Source: Eubacterium sp. (GTDB taxonomy: Bacteria > Bacillota > Clostridia > Lachnospirales > Lachnospiraceae). Taken from it: a stretch of DNA of 51,679 nucleotides. This document shows, piece after piece, positions 35,290 to 43,542 of this stretch. Location of the stretch: the NCBI GenBank assembly GCA_024690665.1, contig JAILOU010000018.1, positions 67,928 through 119,606 of the forward strand. Direction: 5' to 3'. Both the position numbers and the translations under genes were made by a program. The notes beneath the pieces were generated by a model that was not told the origin of the DNA, ran no database searches, and saw only the letters and a program-made list of their open reading frames with translations. Within the stretch, counting starts at the first letter, position 1, and each line of letters starts with the position of its first letter.

Positions 35290-35449
35290 TTATCCACACA
35301 AACCATTTTTTCCATTTTGAACAAAACGAATGTTCCCCTGTTCGAATAAAAAAAACACCATTTTTCGTACACTTTTTGGTGGATAAAGTGGATAACTCCG
35401 TGTATAAGTCGATTTTTTCGAAAAAATGGGCATTTTCGAATGTGGATAA
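35290..35449. other. Cluster of DnaA boxes in an AT-rich spacer
   Basis: The spacer 35105-35662 has no credible gene. Against the DnaA consensus TTATNCACA I find perfect boxes at 35290-35298 (plus) and 35441-35449 (minus). One-mismatch boxes lie at 35378-35386 and 35387-35395 (minus, head to tail with no gap) and at 35399-35407 (minus). The surrounding sequence is very rich in T and A runs, with a palindrome ATTTTTTCGAAAAAAT (35412-35427) and CCCAA-A-TTGGG near 35457. Gene direction does not switch across it and dnaA/dnaN are absent, so a DnaA-titration or regulatory cluster fits better than oriC. Confidence 0.65.
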
Positions 35450-35604
35450 CTTTTTCCCAAATTGGGTAAAAAAAAGAGCTCTTCCTCGATTTTTGCCATA
35501 ATTTTTTCTTATTTGTGCAAATCGGAGAAAACCTCACTTTTCAATAGTTTTTTTATTTTTCTACACATTTTACAAAACTAGTACCATCTTACCACCTATA
35601 AGTG

Positions 35605-35656
35605 AAAACAGACCCAGAGGTTAAATCTGCCACAATTCATCCTCCGGGTCTGTTTG
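35605..35656 (-). terminator. Terminator after the secreted coiled-coil gene
   Basis: Arms 35606-35620 and 35641-35655 pair over 14 positions with one mismatch (GAGG/CCTC plus AAACAGACCC/GGGTCTGTTT), with a 20-base loop. The following T tract on the minus strand is short. Confidence 0.55.
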
Positions 35657-35662
35657 TATTGT

Positions 35663-37843
35663 TTATTCTGTTACTGAATCTGTTTCATAGATAAAGGTTA
35701 CATTTCCTGATACGTCACCGCCAAGGTCGGCAAATGACTGGTAGTTTTTCGCTACGTCAATCGTTGCTTTTGCTCTGTTTAGCGTTGTTTCAAGGTCTCC
35801 GCCCACAAGATCTACAACCTTTTCAATGCCTTCTTCATTAAACTGCTCAAGTCCTTCGGACAGCTGCATAGAGCCATCTGTAAGCTCCGTGATACCGGAC
35901 TTTAAGGTCGGCATCGACTCGTCCATCTTGAAGATGCCATTATAAAGCTCCTCCATGCCGTCGCTTAGTTCTTCTGCTCCGTCATCAAGTTTCTTCGTTC
36001 CCTGATCGAGTGCTTTCACTCCTTTATTCAGGGTGGAACTTCCATCCTGCAGTGACTGCGTTCCTTCATACAGCTCTTTTAAGCCGGTTTTTAACTTCTT
36101 CATGTTCTTACTGATGGTCTTAGCCCCATCTGCCGCTGACGATACGCCATCTGTGTAATCTGCAAGACCTGTATAGAAGGTATTGTAATCATCCAGCGAA
36201 CTCTTTAGCTCCTTAAGTTGCGTCACTACAGCTTCCACCTGTTCAAGTGTTGACTCATAATTTGTCTCCACCAGGCTGTCAATTGTGGACTGCACTGTTG
36301 TCTCAATTGTAGACTGCACGGCAGCATCCGTTGTTGCGCTGATCAATTCATCAGTCACATTTTCCTCGCCGTAGGTTTCCTTTAAGGTTGCTGTAACCTG
36401 TTCCTTGATGGTATCGCGATTTGCTTCCACCTGCGTTGTCACTTCTGAAGTAATCGTCTCCGTATTTGCTTCTACCTGAGCCTGAACCTTACTCTTAATC
36501 GCACTCTTAAAGTCATCGCTTTGCAGTGTCTTAATCAAAGCCTTTAATTTTGCACTGTAATTGTCAATCGTCAGTGTTGGCACCTCGATGCCATAAGAAG
36601 AAAGCTCTTCAAGCTGAGAATTGGCAGTAGAAAGTAAACTGTTAAATACGCTCTTCGCTCCGGAATTTAATGTATCGTTATAACCGGTAAGCTCTGTCAG
36701 TCCATCGGAAAGTTCCTTTGTGCCGCTATATAATTTCTTTGCCCCGCTGCTTGCACTCTTTGCGCCGTTATTCAAATCGCTAACGCCCTTAACCAGTGTC
36801 GGCATATTCTTATACAGCTTATTATGCACCTGACTGTACAGCGTTCCGGTTCCTTCTTCCAATTCGTCACTGCCTTCGTCAAGCTGCTTTGCTCCCTTGG
36901 CGAGCTTATCAACACCTTCAATCAGCGTATCGGACTTTTCAAGCAGCGTGCTCATACCGGTGTACAGTTCTGAAGATCCATCCACAAGTTCATCCATCGC
37001 ATCCGTTAACTTGTCCATAGACTCATCAATCTCGTCTGTATCCGCCAGGCTGTCGGTGTCAAGATCGCTGAAGATTTCATTTGACGCAACTGTCACCGTA
37101 TTTTGCATTTCAAAATTTTCAACGTCTGCGCTAATCTCCACATAATCCGGAAGTTCAATCTCCTCCTCATCAAGCGCGAGATCTTCTTGCAGACCCGGCA
37201 TTGCAATACCGGCCACAATCGTACGCGAACCGTCATTAATCAATTTACCATTGGATACTTCCACATTGGAAAATGTATCATTGTCCAACATCGTTCCTGT
37301 CAGCATCACGAACGGCACATAGATGTCTTCTTCCTCGCCGTCAATCGTCACGGTTTGTTTTTGCATATTTTCATAATCAAAGCGGATTGTCACGTGACCA
37401 CTCTTACCAACCAGTTCTTCTGCCGTAATCGGCTCGCCGTCCAGCTCATAAGATACGCTAAGTCCTACCGGAAGTTCATCGCTGATGTTGCCGCTATAAG
37501 ATACGCTGTTGCCGTCCGTATCCCAGACCTTGGCGTTATCCGAATCCATGCTGTAAGAAGTCTGTGTAACGCCGCCTTCTTCCATCGCGTTTTGAATCCA
37601 GTCACTGACGATGACCTTTTCCGCCTCGCCATCCGAACCGGCAATGACATAGACCGTCTCGTCTTCGGCGACCTGTGTATCTGACTCGTCTTCTTCCGTC
37701 TCCTCGCCATCGCTTTGCGTCATTGTTGTCGTCTGCTCATCCGTGTTATCCGCTTTTATACTATAAATCCCGGCGCCTGTACTCGCTGCTACCATAACAG
37801 CGCACACGCCAAGGGCGATTAATCTTTTATATCGTTTGCTCAT
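35663..37843 (-). CDS. Secreted coiled-coil protein paired with an MMPL transporter
   Basis: 726 residues. Signal peptide (about 1-31), an acidic spacer, then a beta-rich N-terminal part to about residue 265. The rest is dominated by heptads of the type DxLxxGxxxLxxG (LYEGTQSLQDGSSTLNKG and similar, many times), as in YhgE/Pip-type proteins but without their membrane helices. The end is short and non-hydrophobic, so it should be released or lipid-associated outside the membrane. It overlaps the MMPL gene by 17 bases, implying a complex. I infer an envelope or lipid export role; the function is not known. Confidence 0.75.
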   Translation of the reverse strand: MSKRYKRLIALGVCAVMVAASTGAGIYSIKADNTDEQTTTMTQSDGEETEEDESDTQVAEDETVYVIAGSDGEAEKVIVSDWIQNAMEEGGVTQTSYSMDSDNAKVWDTDGNSVSYSGNISDELPVGLSVSYELDGEPITAEELVGKSGHVTIRFDYENMQKQTVTIDGEEEDIYVPFVMLTGTMLDNDTFSNVEVSNGKLINDGSRTIVAGIAMPGLQEDLALDEEEIELPDYVEISADVENFEMQNTVTVASNEIFSDLDTDSLADTDEIDESMDKLTDAMDELVDGSSELYTGMSTLLEKSDTLIEGVDKLAKGAKQLDEGSDELEEGTGTLYSQVHNKLYKNMPTLVKGVSDLNNGAKSASSGAKKLYSGTKELSDGLTELTGYNDTLNSGAKSVFNSLLSTANSQLEELSSYGIEVPTLTIDNYSAKLKALIKTLQSDDFKSAIKSKVQAQVEANTETITSEVTTQVEANRDTIKEQVTATLKETYGEENVTDELISATTDAAVQSTIETTVQSTIDSLVETNYESTLEQVEAVVTQLKELKSSLDDYNTFYTGLADYTDGVSSAADGAKTISKNMKKLKTGLKELYEGTQSLQDGSSTLNKGVKALDQGTKKLDDGAEELSDGMEELYNGIFKMDESMPTLKSGITELTDGSMQLSEGLEQFNEEGIEKVVDLVGGDLETTLNRAKATIDVAKNYQSFADLGGDVSGNVTFIYETDSVTE

Positions 37844-39938
37844 GGTGGAATACCCCCTTATGTTTTCGTTCTTTTTCTTTTTTCATACCAAGTGTTGTCA
37901 CCTTAATCAGCTTATCGCACAGCGTAAGAAGTGCCGGCAATAAGAAGATTACGCACAGCATACTGACGATTGCGCCTCTTGCAAGCAGCATACAAAGAGA
38001 AGAGATAATATCAATCTCCGAATAAATGGCTACGCCAAATGTTGCCGCGAACAGTCCGCAACCTGACACCAGAATGGATGGTATCGTACTAGACAGCGCA
38101 TCGCGCACTGCTTCATGCTTATTCTTACCCGCAAGCGTCTCCGACTTGTATTTCGTCGTCATGAGAATTGCATAGTCCACCGTCGCGCCCAGCTGAATCG
38201 TACTGATGCACACCGGTGCGATAAATGGAAGCGACTGTCCCATAAAGTGCGGAAGTCCAAGATTAATAAAGATTGCCAGCTCAATCACTGCGATTAAGAT
38301 CACCGGCAGGATTAAACTTCTTTCTACCAATAGAATAATAATGAAGATCGCAATAATCGAAACCATGTTAACAACCTGGAAATCATGCGCTGTTGTATCA
38401 ATCATGTCTTTCATACAAGGAGCCTCACCAATCAAAAGTCCGCTGCTGTCATAGTTTTTTAATATCCGGTTCAAAGAATCAATCTGCGCATTCACCTCAT
38501 CGGATGCCGCAGAGTATTTTGAATTAATCAATAGAAGTTCCCACTCGTCGCTTTCAAGCAGTTCTCTCATCTCATCCGGAATAATTGCTTCCGGAACCTT
38601 AGAGCCGATGACAGACTCAAGACCAAGCACATAGTCAACACCATCTACCTGCTCCATCTCATCTACCATCTCTCTAACTGTGCTGTCTTCTAAGTCTGCA
38701 TCCACCAAAACCATATGCGTGGATGCCACATCAAAGTCTTCCGACAATTTGGAATTGGCAATGACCACCTCAAGATCATCCGGCAGTGACGAGAGCATAT
38801 CATAGTACAGCTCGTCATTTGTCTGTTGATAGCCGTAATAAGACGGCGGAATGAGCACTGCAAATATCACGACAAGGATTGGAAATGCTTTCACAATCTT
38901 GCCGGAGAATTTGCCCATCGGAGGCAGCAGACTCTTATGCCTTGTCTTTTGCAGCGGCTTATCAAACACTAAGATTAATGATGGAAGCACCGTAACACTA
39001 CCGAGCACGCCAAGCACCACGCCTTTGGCCATTACGATACCAAGGTCTGTACCAAGCGTGTAACTCATAAAGCATAGTGCGATAAATCCTGCGATTGTCG
39101 TAATCGAACTTCCGGCCACCGCTGTCATCGTCTCGCTGATGGCATGGCTCATTGCTTCATTTTTATCTGTATAGTCCAAACGCTTTTCGTTATAGCTGTG
39201 CCACAAGAAGATGGAATAATCCATCGTCACGGCAAGCTGCAGAACTGCCGAAAGCGCCTTTGTAATATATGATATTTCCCCCAAAAAGATATTGGTTCCG
39301 AGATTCAAAAGAATCATCAGTGCGATACTGACCAGGAAGATAATCGGCACCATAAATCCATCGAGCAGTACCATCATGGCAACTGCCGCAAGCACAACTG
39401 CAATGCCCACATAGATTGGCTCTTCCCTCTCGCACAGTTCCTTAAGATCCGTTACCATGGCCGACATCCCAGTTATGTAGGCCTGTTTTGTTGTCATTGC
39501 GCGAATCTCTTTGATTGCGCTAATAGTCTCATCCGCAGATGTGGAAGTATCAAAAAAGACCGCCATCATCGTCGTATCCCCCGCATTAAATGCGTCGTAT
39601 ACTTCATCCGGCAGAATTTCCATCGGGATATCTCCCTCTACAAAACTGTCATACCAGATGACAGATTCTACATGGTCTACTCCCTCAATCTGTTTTTTTA
39701 ACGCTTTGACGTCTTCATTAGGCATATCCTCTAATAACACAAAGGAAAATGCACCCTTGCCAAAGTCTTCAAGCAATTCATCCTGACCGATCACCGTCTC
39801 CATATCTTCCGGAAGATACGTCAGCATGTCATAATTAATTCGCGTCTTTACCATTCCCAGTACCGACGGAATCATCAATACCAAAATCAGTATCAGAATT
39901 GGCACGCGAAATTTTACAACTCCTTTTGCAAATCTCAT
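37827..39938 (-). CDS. MMPL/RND-family membrane exporter
   Basis: The frame is open from 39989, but the ATG at 39938 has AAGGAAGG upstream and starts with a typical MRFAKGVVKFRVPILILI helix, so I choose it (703 residues). It has two repeated halves, each with a TM helix, a large extracytoplasmic loop (about 35-170 and 385-535) and five more helices; the motifs ATVDYAILMTTKYK and VTMDYSIFLWHSYNE mark the sterol-sensing-like regions of both halves. It exports lipids or hydrophobic compounds in relatives. Promoter with a TetR-type site upstream; the gene for the TetR regulator is next. Confidence 0.88.
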   Translation of the reverse strand: MRFAKGVVKFRVPILILILVLMIPSVLGMVKTRINYDMLTYLPEDMETVIGQDELLEDFGKGAFSFVLLEDMPNEDVKALKKQIEGVDHVESVIWYDSFVEGDIPMEILPDEVYDAFNAGDTTMMAVFFDTSTSADETISAIKEIRAMTTKQAYITGMSAMVTDLKELCEREEPIYVGIAVVLAAVAMMVLLDGFMVPIIFLVSIALMILLNLGTNIFLGEISYITKALSAVLQLAVTMDYSIFLWHSYNEKRLDYTDKNEAMSHAISETMTAVAGSSITTIAGFIALCFMSYTLGTDLGIVMAKGVVLGVLGSVTVLPSLILVFDKPLQKTRHKSLLPPMGKFSGKIVKAFPILVVIFAVLIPPSYYGYQQTNDELYYDMLSSLPDDLEVVIANSKLSEDFDVASTHMVLVDADLEDSTVREMVDEMEQVDGVDYVLGLESVIGSKVPEAIIPDEMRELLESDEWELLLINSKYSAASDEVNAQIDSLNRILKNYDSSGLLIGEAPCMKDMIDTTAHDFQVVNMVSIIAIFIIILLVERSLILPVILIAVIELAIFINLGLPHFMGQSLPFIAPVCISTIQLGATVDYAILMTTKYKSETLAGKNKHEAVRDALSSTIPSILVSGCGLFAATFGVAIYSEIDIISSLCMLLARGAIVSMLCVIFLLPALLTLCDKLIKVTTLGMKKEKERKHKGVFHHEQTI

Positions 39939-39966
39939 AATCGTTATCCTTCCTTTCCGTTTATTC

Positions 39967-39995
39967 AGTATATTCGTATCCGCCGTCAATTTGAA
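39967..39995 (-). promoter_or_regulatory. Promoter of the MMPL operon
   Basis: Minus-strand TTCAAA (39990-39995), 17-bp spacer, TATACT (39967-39972). It overlaps the near-palindrome at 39991-40002. Confidence 0.6.
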
Positions 39996-40002
39996 CGGTC
40001 AA
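39991..40002. promoter_or_regulatory. Candidate TetR operator
   Basis: TTGAACGGTCAA is a 10-of-12 palindrome covering the -35 of the MMPL promoter. Position and symmetry suit repression by the TetR protein encoded next to it. Confidence 0.45.
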
Positions 40003-40034
40003 AAAAAATGCCGTGCCCAAATTTTGAGCACGAC
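40001..40034 (-). terminator. Terminator after the TetR gene
   Basis: A 9-bp stem with G-U pairs, loop AAAATTT, then eight T on the minus strand (40001-40008). A second hairpin (AAATGTCT/AGACATTT, 40041-40063) precedes it. Confidence 0.85.
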
Positions 40035-40084
40035 ACTTGTAAATGTCTGTTTTTTAGACATTTTCCATCAAATGCCTAAATTGC

Positions 40085-40648
40085 TTATTTTTCCATGTTC
40101 ATCACACGTTTTATAAATTCTTCCGGAAGCCCTTTCATCGCCACGCACACGCGCTTATAATCTTCCACATCTTCTTCCTTCATTCCGTCATTAAGCCACA
40201 AAAGCACCGCTCCAAAGCACTCACACTTAAGCAGGTTGTGAAGTAAGGTCTTATCTCGTTCTCCGAGATGATACTCTCCAAAGACCTGCTCGCAGTACAG
40301 CTGCACAACTTCCTCACAGACTCTCTGCAGATACTGTTCGAATATCACCCTGTTAACCGAATTGTAGATGTGAAGCACCGCCCTTTTATTATTCAGCGAG
40401 AATTCAATCACAAGGCTAAACGCCTCATCCAACGAACTGATTGTCGGGTTTTCTTCTATTATATGTTCCGCTTCTTCCGTCACGATACTTTGAATCAGAT
40501 CCGGCAGATCCTTGTAGTGATAGTAAAATGAGTTACGATTGATTCCGCACTCTTCTACCAGCGCCTTAATCGTAATCTGACTAAGCGGTTTTTCATCAAG
40601 CATCTTCCAGAATGTTTCCTTAATAGCTTTTTCTGTAAAATTGGCCAT
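40085..40648 (-). CDS. TetR/AcrR family regulator
   Basis: 187 residues. The N-terminal helix-turn-helix reads ITIKALVEECGINRNSFYYHYKD (residues about 24-46). The helical ligand domain after it is divergent, as usual. It lies just upstream of, and in the same direction as, the MMPL-coiled-coil pair, with a terminator and promoter between. It probably represses that pair via the site at 39991-40002 (inference). Confidence 0.9.
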   Translation of the reverse strand: MANFTEKAIKETFWKMLDEKPLSQITIKALVEECGINRNSFYYHYKDLPDLIQSIVTEEAEHIIEENPTISSLDEAFSLVIEFSLNNKRAVLHIYNSVNRVIFEQYLQRVCEEVVQLYCEQVFGEYHLGERDKTLLHNLLKCECFGAVLLWLNDGMKEEDVEDYKRVCVAMKGLPEEFIKRVMNMEK

Positions 40649-40692
40649 ATTCTTCCTCCCGTAATGTATCCATCATACCAAAAAACAAAAAA

Positions 40693-40718
40693 AGAGGAAA
40701 GGCATTCGCCTTTCCTCT
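40693..40718 (-). terminator. Terminator after the SH3/NlpC-P60 gene
   Basis: A perfect 11-bp stem (AGAGGAAAGGC with GCCTTTCCTCT, loop of four bases), then seven T on the minus strand. Confidence 0.93.
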
Positions 40719-40736
40719 GAATAATCTTAATATTGA

Positions 40737-42056
40737 CTAGTTGAAGATTCTTCTTACTGTAATAATCTTTCTGTAATTAGCTGGAGATGTATACTTGATA
40801 CCATCCTTCTTGTTAGAAGCATGTACAACTGTGTTGTTTCCAACATAGATTGCAACGTGTCCTGAGTAACATACAATATCACCAGGCTGCATATCACTTG
40901 TAGATACCTTAGTTCCAACGCTTCTAAGTGCGCTTGATGAATGTGGAAGTGATACACCAAATGCTTTATATACGCTCATTACAAATCCTGAACAGTCTGT
41001 TCCGTTTGTTAATGATGATCCACCATATACATATGGATTACCAACGAACTGACAAGCATAAGCTACAACTGCGCTTCCGCTCTTACCTGAAGCTGATGAG
41101 TAACTCTTGCTTGAAGAACTACTTGAGCTTGATGAAGAACTGCTTGAGCTTGATGATGAGCTGCTTGAGCTGCTGCTTGAGCTTGATGAAGAACTACTTG
41201 AGCTGCTGCTTGAGCTTGATGAAGAACTGCTTGAGCTTGATGAAGCTGCTGCCGCTTCTTCTGCAGCTTCTGCTTCTGCTTCTGCTGCTTCCTGAGCAAG
41301 TCTTGCTTCTTCTTCTTCCTTAGACTCAGCTTCTTCGTATTCATTCTCTACATCTACATAATCAGATGATACATATCCCTTAGATCCATCAGAAAGTTTT
41401 ACCTTAACCCACTTACTTGATTCCTTAAGTGCCTTAACTTCATCACCTTCTGCTACAAGTGCTACTACTTCAGCATCTGTAGACTTTTCAGATCTAACCT
41501 TAAGTGTTGTAGTTGTTACAGTAGCAACTTTCTTAGCTACTGATTCAGCGAGGTCTTCATCGCCTACTACAATGTATTTTGACTTTACCCAACCGGTAAC
41601 GGAACCGGATTTAATCTTTGTCCAGCTACCCTTGGTCTTAAGTACTGTTGCTGCTCCTTCATCGTATAACTTACCAACAACATCTGAATCCTTGCTGGCT
41701 TTCTTACGAATATTTACATAATCATCAACCTGTGCGATTGCAAGGTCTTCATATTCTGACTTAACGGTGTCTTTTTCTTTCTCTGCTGCTTCTGCTGCTG
41801 CCTCTTTCGCTGCTGCTTCTTCAGCTGCTTCAGCTTCAGCTTCCTCATCTGCAGTTTCGATTGCTTCTGCTAATGAAAGAGATGCACCTGCGACTACTTC
41901 TGTTTCAGTTGTTTCAGCTTCCTCACCTTCGATGGCTGTTGCCAAAGTAGTAGATGCTCCTGCAGTTGCTGCTCCAAATGATACTACACTGCTACCTGAA
42001 ATGATCATCATTCCTGAAAGACATCCACAAGTAAGTTTGATAAACTTTCGATTCAT
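40737..42056 (-). CDS. Secreted NlpC/P60 endopeptidase with two SH3 domains and a very long poly-Ser linker
   Basis: The frame is open from a GTG at 42068, but that codon is part of the ribosome site GTGGAGG; the ATG at 42056 (MNRKFIKLT) is the better start (439 residues). Signal peptide (about 1-29), an Ala/Glu-rich region, two bacterial SH3 domains (about 115-170 and 180-235; AIAQVDDYVNIRKKASKDS and TTLKVRSEKSTDAEV), another Ala/Glu stretch, a linker of about 55 almost uninterrupted Ser, then a C40 peptidase (about 330-439) with catalytic Cys in NGTDCSGFVMSVYKAFG and His in CYSGHVAIYVGN. SH3 binds wall peptides and the peptidase cuts them. Confidence 0.9.
   Translation of the reverse strand: MNRKFIKLTCGCLSGMMIISGSSVVSFGAATAGASTTLATAIEGEEAETTETEVVAGASLSLAEAIETADEEAEAEAAEEAAAKEAAAEAAEKEKDTVKSEYEDLAIAQVDDYVNIRKKASKDSDVVGKLYDEGAATVLKTKGSWTKIKSGSVTGWVKSKYIVVGDEDLAESVAKKVATVTTTTLKVRSEKSTDAEVVALVAEGDEVKALKESSKWVKVKLSDGSKGYVSSDYVDVENEYEEAESKEEEEARLAQEAAEAEAEAAEEAAAASSSSSSSSSSSSSSSSSSSSSSSSSSSSSSSSSSSSSSSSSSSSSKSYSSASGKSGSAVVAYACQFVGNPYVYGGSSLTNGTDCSGFVMSVYKAFGVSLPHSSSALRSVGTKVSTSDMQPGDIVCYSGHVAIYVGNNTVVHASNKKDGIKYTSPANYRKIITVRRIFN
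41122..41229 (-). repeat. Tandem DNA repeats coding the poly-Ser linker
   Basis: Units of 21, 21, 33 and 33 bases follow one another (41122-41142, 41143-41163, 41164-41196, 41197-41229). The two 33-base units are identical except for the last base. All encode only Ser, mixing AGC, AGT, TCA and TCT. Length change by slippage or recombination would stay in frame whenever a whole unit is lost or gained. Confidence 0.8.
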
Positions 42057-42113
42057 TATATCCTCCACGTAAATTATTACAAATTTGTTACATTTATTAA
42101 CTGTACTTGTTGC

Positions 42114-42142
42114 ATTATAGCAAACTCACAACTGTATGTCAA
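42114..42142 (-). promoter_or_regulatory. Consensus promoter of the SH3/NlpC-P60 gene
   Basis: TTGACA (42137-42142), 17-bp spacer, TATAAT (42114-42119), a full sigma-A consensus on the minus strand. This predicts high expression. Confidence 0.92.
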
Positions 42143-42350
42143 ATATATAAGTTACTTTTTTGATACTGCCAAAACCATTGATATCACTGGCTTCCATCCA
42201 CAAACTAGTACTAAACATTCTATTAAACAATCCTTAAGTACTATGATATTTTCTTAATTTTTTGTAATTATTTCTATCATAATTTCGTAATCATGTGAAT
42301 CGTTCTTTCCATAAGTATAAGAAACATTTATCCCGTAACGAATTATCGGG
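42143..42350. other. AT-rich spacer between divergent genes
   Basis: Between the promoters of the SH3/NlpC-P60 and yjfB-like genes. I see several Ala/Thr-poor AT stretches and no gene, hairpin or repeat that I can support. Confidence 0.4.
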
Positions 42351-42379
42351 TTGCAATTCTTATGATTCCATGCCATAAT
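42351..42379 (+). promoter_or_regulatory. Promoter of the yjfB-like gene
   Basis: TTGCAA (42351-42356), 17-bp spacer, CATAAT (42374-42379). The gene starts 38 bp further with AAAGGAG as ribosome site. Confidence 0.6.
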
Positions 42380-42417
42380 TACCATACAAAAGTACCAACA
42401 GAAAGGAGCGTGTCTGG

Positions 42418-42612
42418 ATGGAACTTACTTTAAATGCCATTGAACCTAATATTATTTCAATGTCCAAGACAAACCAGACTTTGATGCAGGTAGGCACCGC
42501 CGTTCTGGCACAGAATCTTGACACCGCTGAGACCATGGGCGATACCATGACCAAGATGATGGAGCAATCTGTCAATCCTGCTGTTGGCGGTAATTTTGAT
42601 ATGAGTATTTAA
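42418..42612 (+). CDS. YjfB-like small protein (putative motility family)
   Basis: 64 residues. The internal helix TNQTLMQVGTAVLAQNLDTAETMG and the Met-rich amphipathic stretch DTMTKMMEQSVNPAVG resemble the YjfB family of small Firmicutes proteins annotated as putative motility proteins. No flagellar genes or sigma-D box are visible here, so the motility label is only by family. It is a single gene with its own promoter and terminator. Confidence 0.65.
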   Translation: MELTLNAIEPNIISMSKTNQTLMQVGTAVLAQNLDTAETMGDTMTKMMEQSVNPAVGGNFDMSI

Positions 42613-42640
42613 GTTGGAGATGGCATTATGAAATCAAAAA

Positions 42641-42669
42641 AGCCTGTTGCTGATGCAACAGGTTTTTTT
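42641..42669. terminator. Bidirectional terminator between yjfB-like gene and cvfB
   Basis: CCTGTTGC (42643-42650) pairs perfectly with GCAACAGG (42655-42662), loop TGAT, with A-rich and T-rich flanks on both sides. Confidence 0.92.
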
Positions 42670-42683
42670 GATTTTAAATTCAT

Positions 42684-43517
42684 TTAAACACGTCTTATAG
42701 TCTTTTCTCCGATCTCGATCTTGCGCTCCTTATACAGTCTGCCGACCGCACGTTTAAATGCATTCTTGCTAAGTCCCGTAACGCGTTTAATCGTCTCCGG
42801 TGTCGCCTTATCGTTAAATGGCAGCACCCCAGCGTACTCTTCAATAATGCCAAGCACTTTCTCAGCATCCGCATCCATCTGTACATAAGCTCTCTCCCGA
42901 AGGGTAAGATCTAACTTGCCGTCTTCCTTTACGCCAAGAACTCTGGCTTCTACCACCTGACCAATTCTCAGATTGCTGTGGTCTTCCGAATTCGCAATGC
43001 GACCGGAATAGCGATCATCGACTGCCAAAAATGCACCAAAGTTATCGCTAAACTCATAGACGCGGGCTTTGACCATGTCATCCTTTTGGTATGGCGAACG
43101 CGTTGACAATAGATGATAGAGTCCGCGCATCGTTGCGCACAATCGATCACTCTTATCAATGTAAAGAGAGACTAAGATTTCATCTCCCGCCTTCACCTTT
43201 ACAAGCTGTTCTTTATATGGAAGGAACAGGTCTTTTTCCAGTCCCCAATCTAAGAACGCTCCAATCTTATTGGTCTCAAGAACCGATAAAACTGCATATT
43301 GACCAAGCGTAATCTTCGGTTCCCGCACTGTGCTAATCAGACGATCTTGAGAGTCCTTATATAAAAAGACCTTCAGCTCATCGCCAATCTTTGTATCCGA
43401 AGGGACCTGTGCTGCCGGAAGCAGCACACGTTCCTCAGAATTATCTGTATCTGCAAGGTACACTCCAAAGTCTACCTTCTTCACTACTGTGAGAGTCTGA
43501 AATTCTCCTAATTTCAA
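42684..43517 (-). CDS. CvfB-type S1 RNA-binding protein
   Basis: The frame extends to 43649, but the first 44 codons overlap the 3' end of the penicillin-binding protein gene and read as basic low-complexity sequence. A TTG at 43517 (LKLGEFQTL) has GAGG at eight bases and matches the usual N-terminus, so I start there (277 residues). Three S1-like OB folds in order (LTVVKKVDFGVYLADTDN; YAVLSVLETNKIGAFLDWG; ARVYEFSDNFGAFLAVDD) are followed by a C-terminal winged helix (about 225-277). CvfB modulates virulence and growth gene expression in relatives. It follows the PBP gene by 25 bp. Confidence 0.9.
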   Translation of the reverse strand: MKLGEFQTLTVVKKVDFGVYLADTDNSEERVLLPAAQVPSDTKIGDELKVFLYKDSQDRLISTVREPKITLGQYAVLSVLETNKIGAFLDWGLEKDLFLPYKEQLVKVKAGDEILVSLYIDKSDRLCATMRGLYHLLSTRSPYQKDDMVKARVYEFSDNFGAFLAVDDRYSGRIANSEDHSNLRIGQVVEARVLGVKEDGKLDLTLRERAYVQMDADAEKVLGIIEEYAGVLPFNDKATPETIKRVTGLSKNAFKRAVGRLYKERKIEIGEKTIRRV

Positions 43518-43542
43518 TATATTATCCTCATGTCTTTCCGTC

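Noticed and set aside
35235-35537. Minus-strand open frame of 100 residues in the AT-rich spacer
   Set aside because: No ribosome site, Lys/Phe/Ile-rich composition from A/T runs, and it covers the DnaA-box cluster; chance frame.
35105-35662. Chromosomal origin oriC
   Set aside because: No dnaA or dnaN next to it and no change of gene direction; kept as a DnaA-box cluster instead.
41122-41229. CRISPR-like repeats
   Set aside because: Adjacent units without spacers, within a protein gene, so it is a coding tandem repeat and not a CRISPR array.
40928-41323. Long plus-strand frame rich in Leu opposite the Ser linker
   Set aside because: Mirror of the Ser repeat DNA on the other strand, no start signals.
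42301-42417. Sigma-28 motility promoter before the yjfB-like gene
   Set aside because: No TAAA-N15-CCGATAA-like pattern; a sigma-A type promoter is visible.
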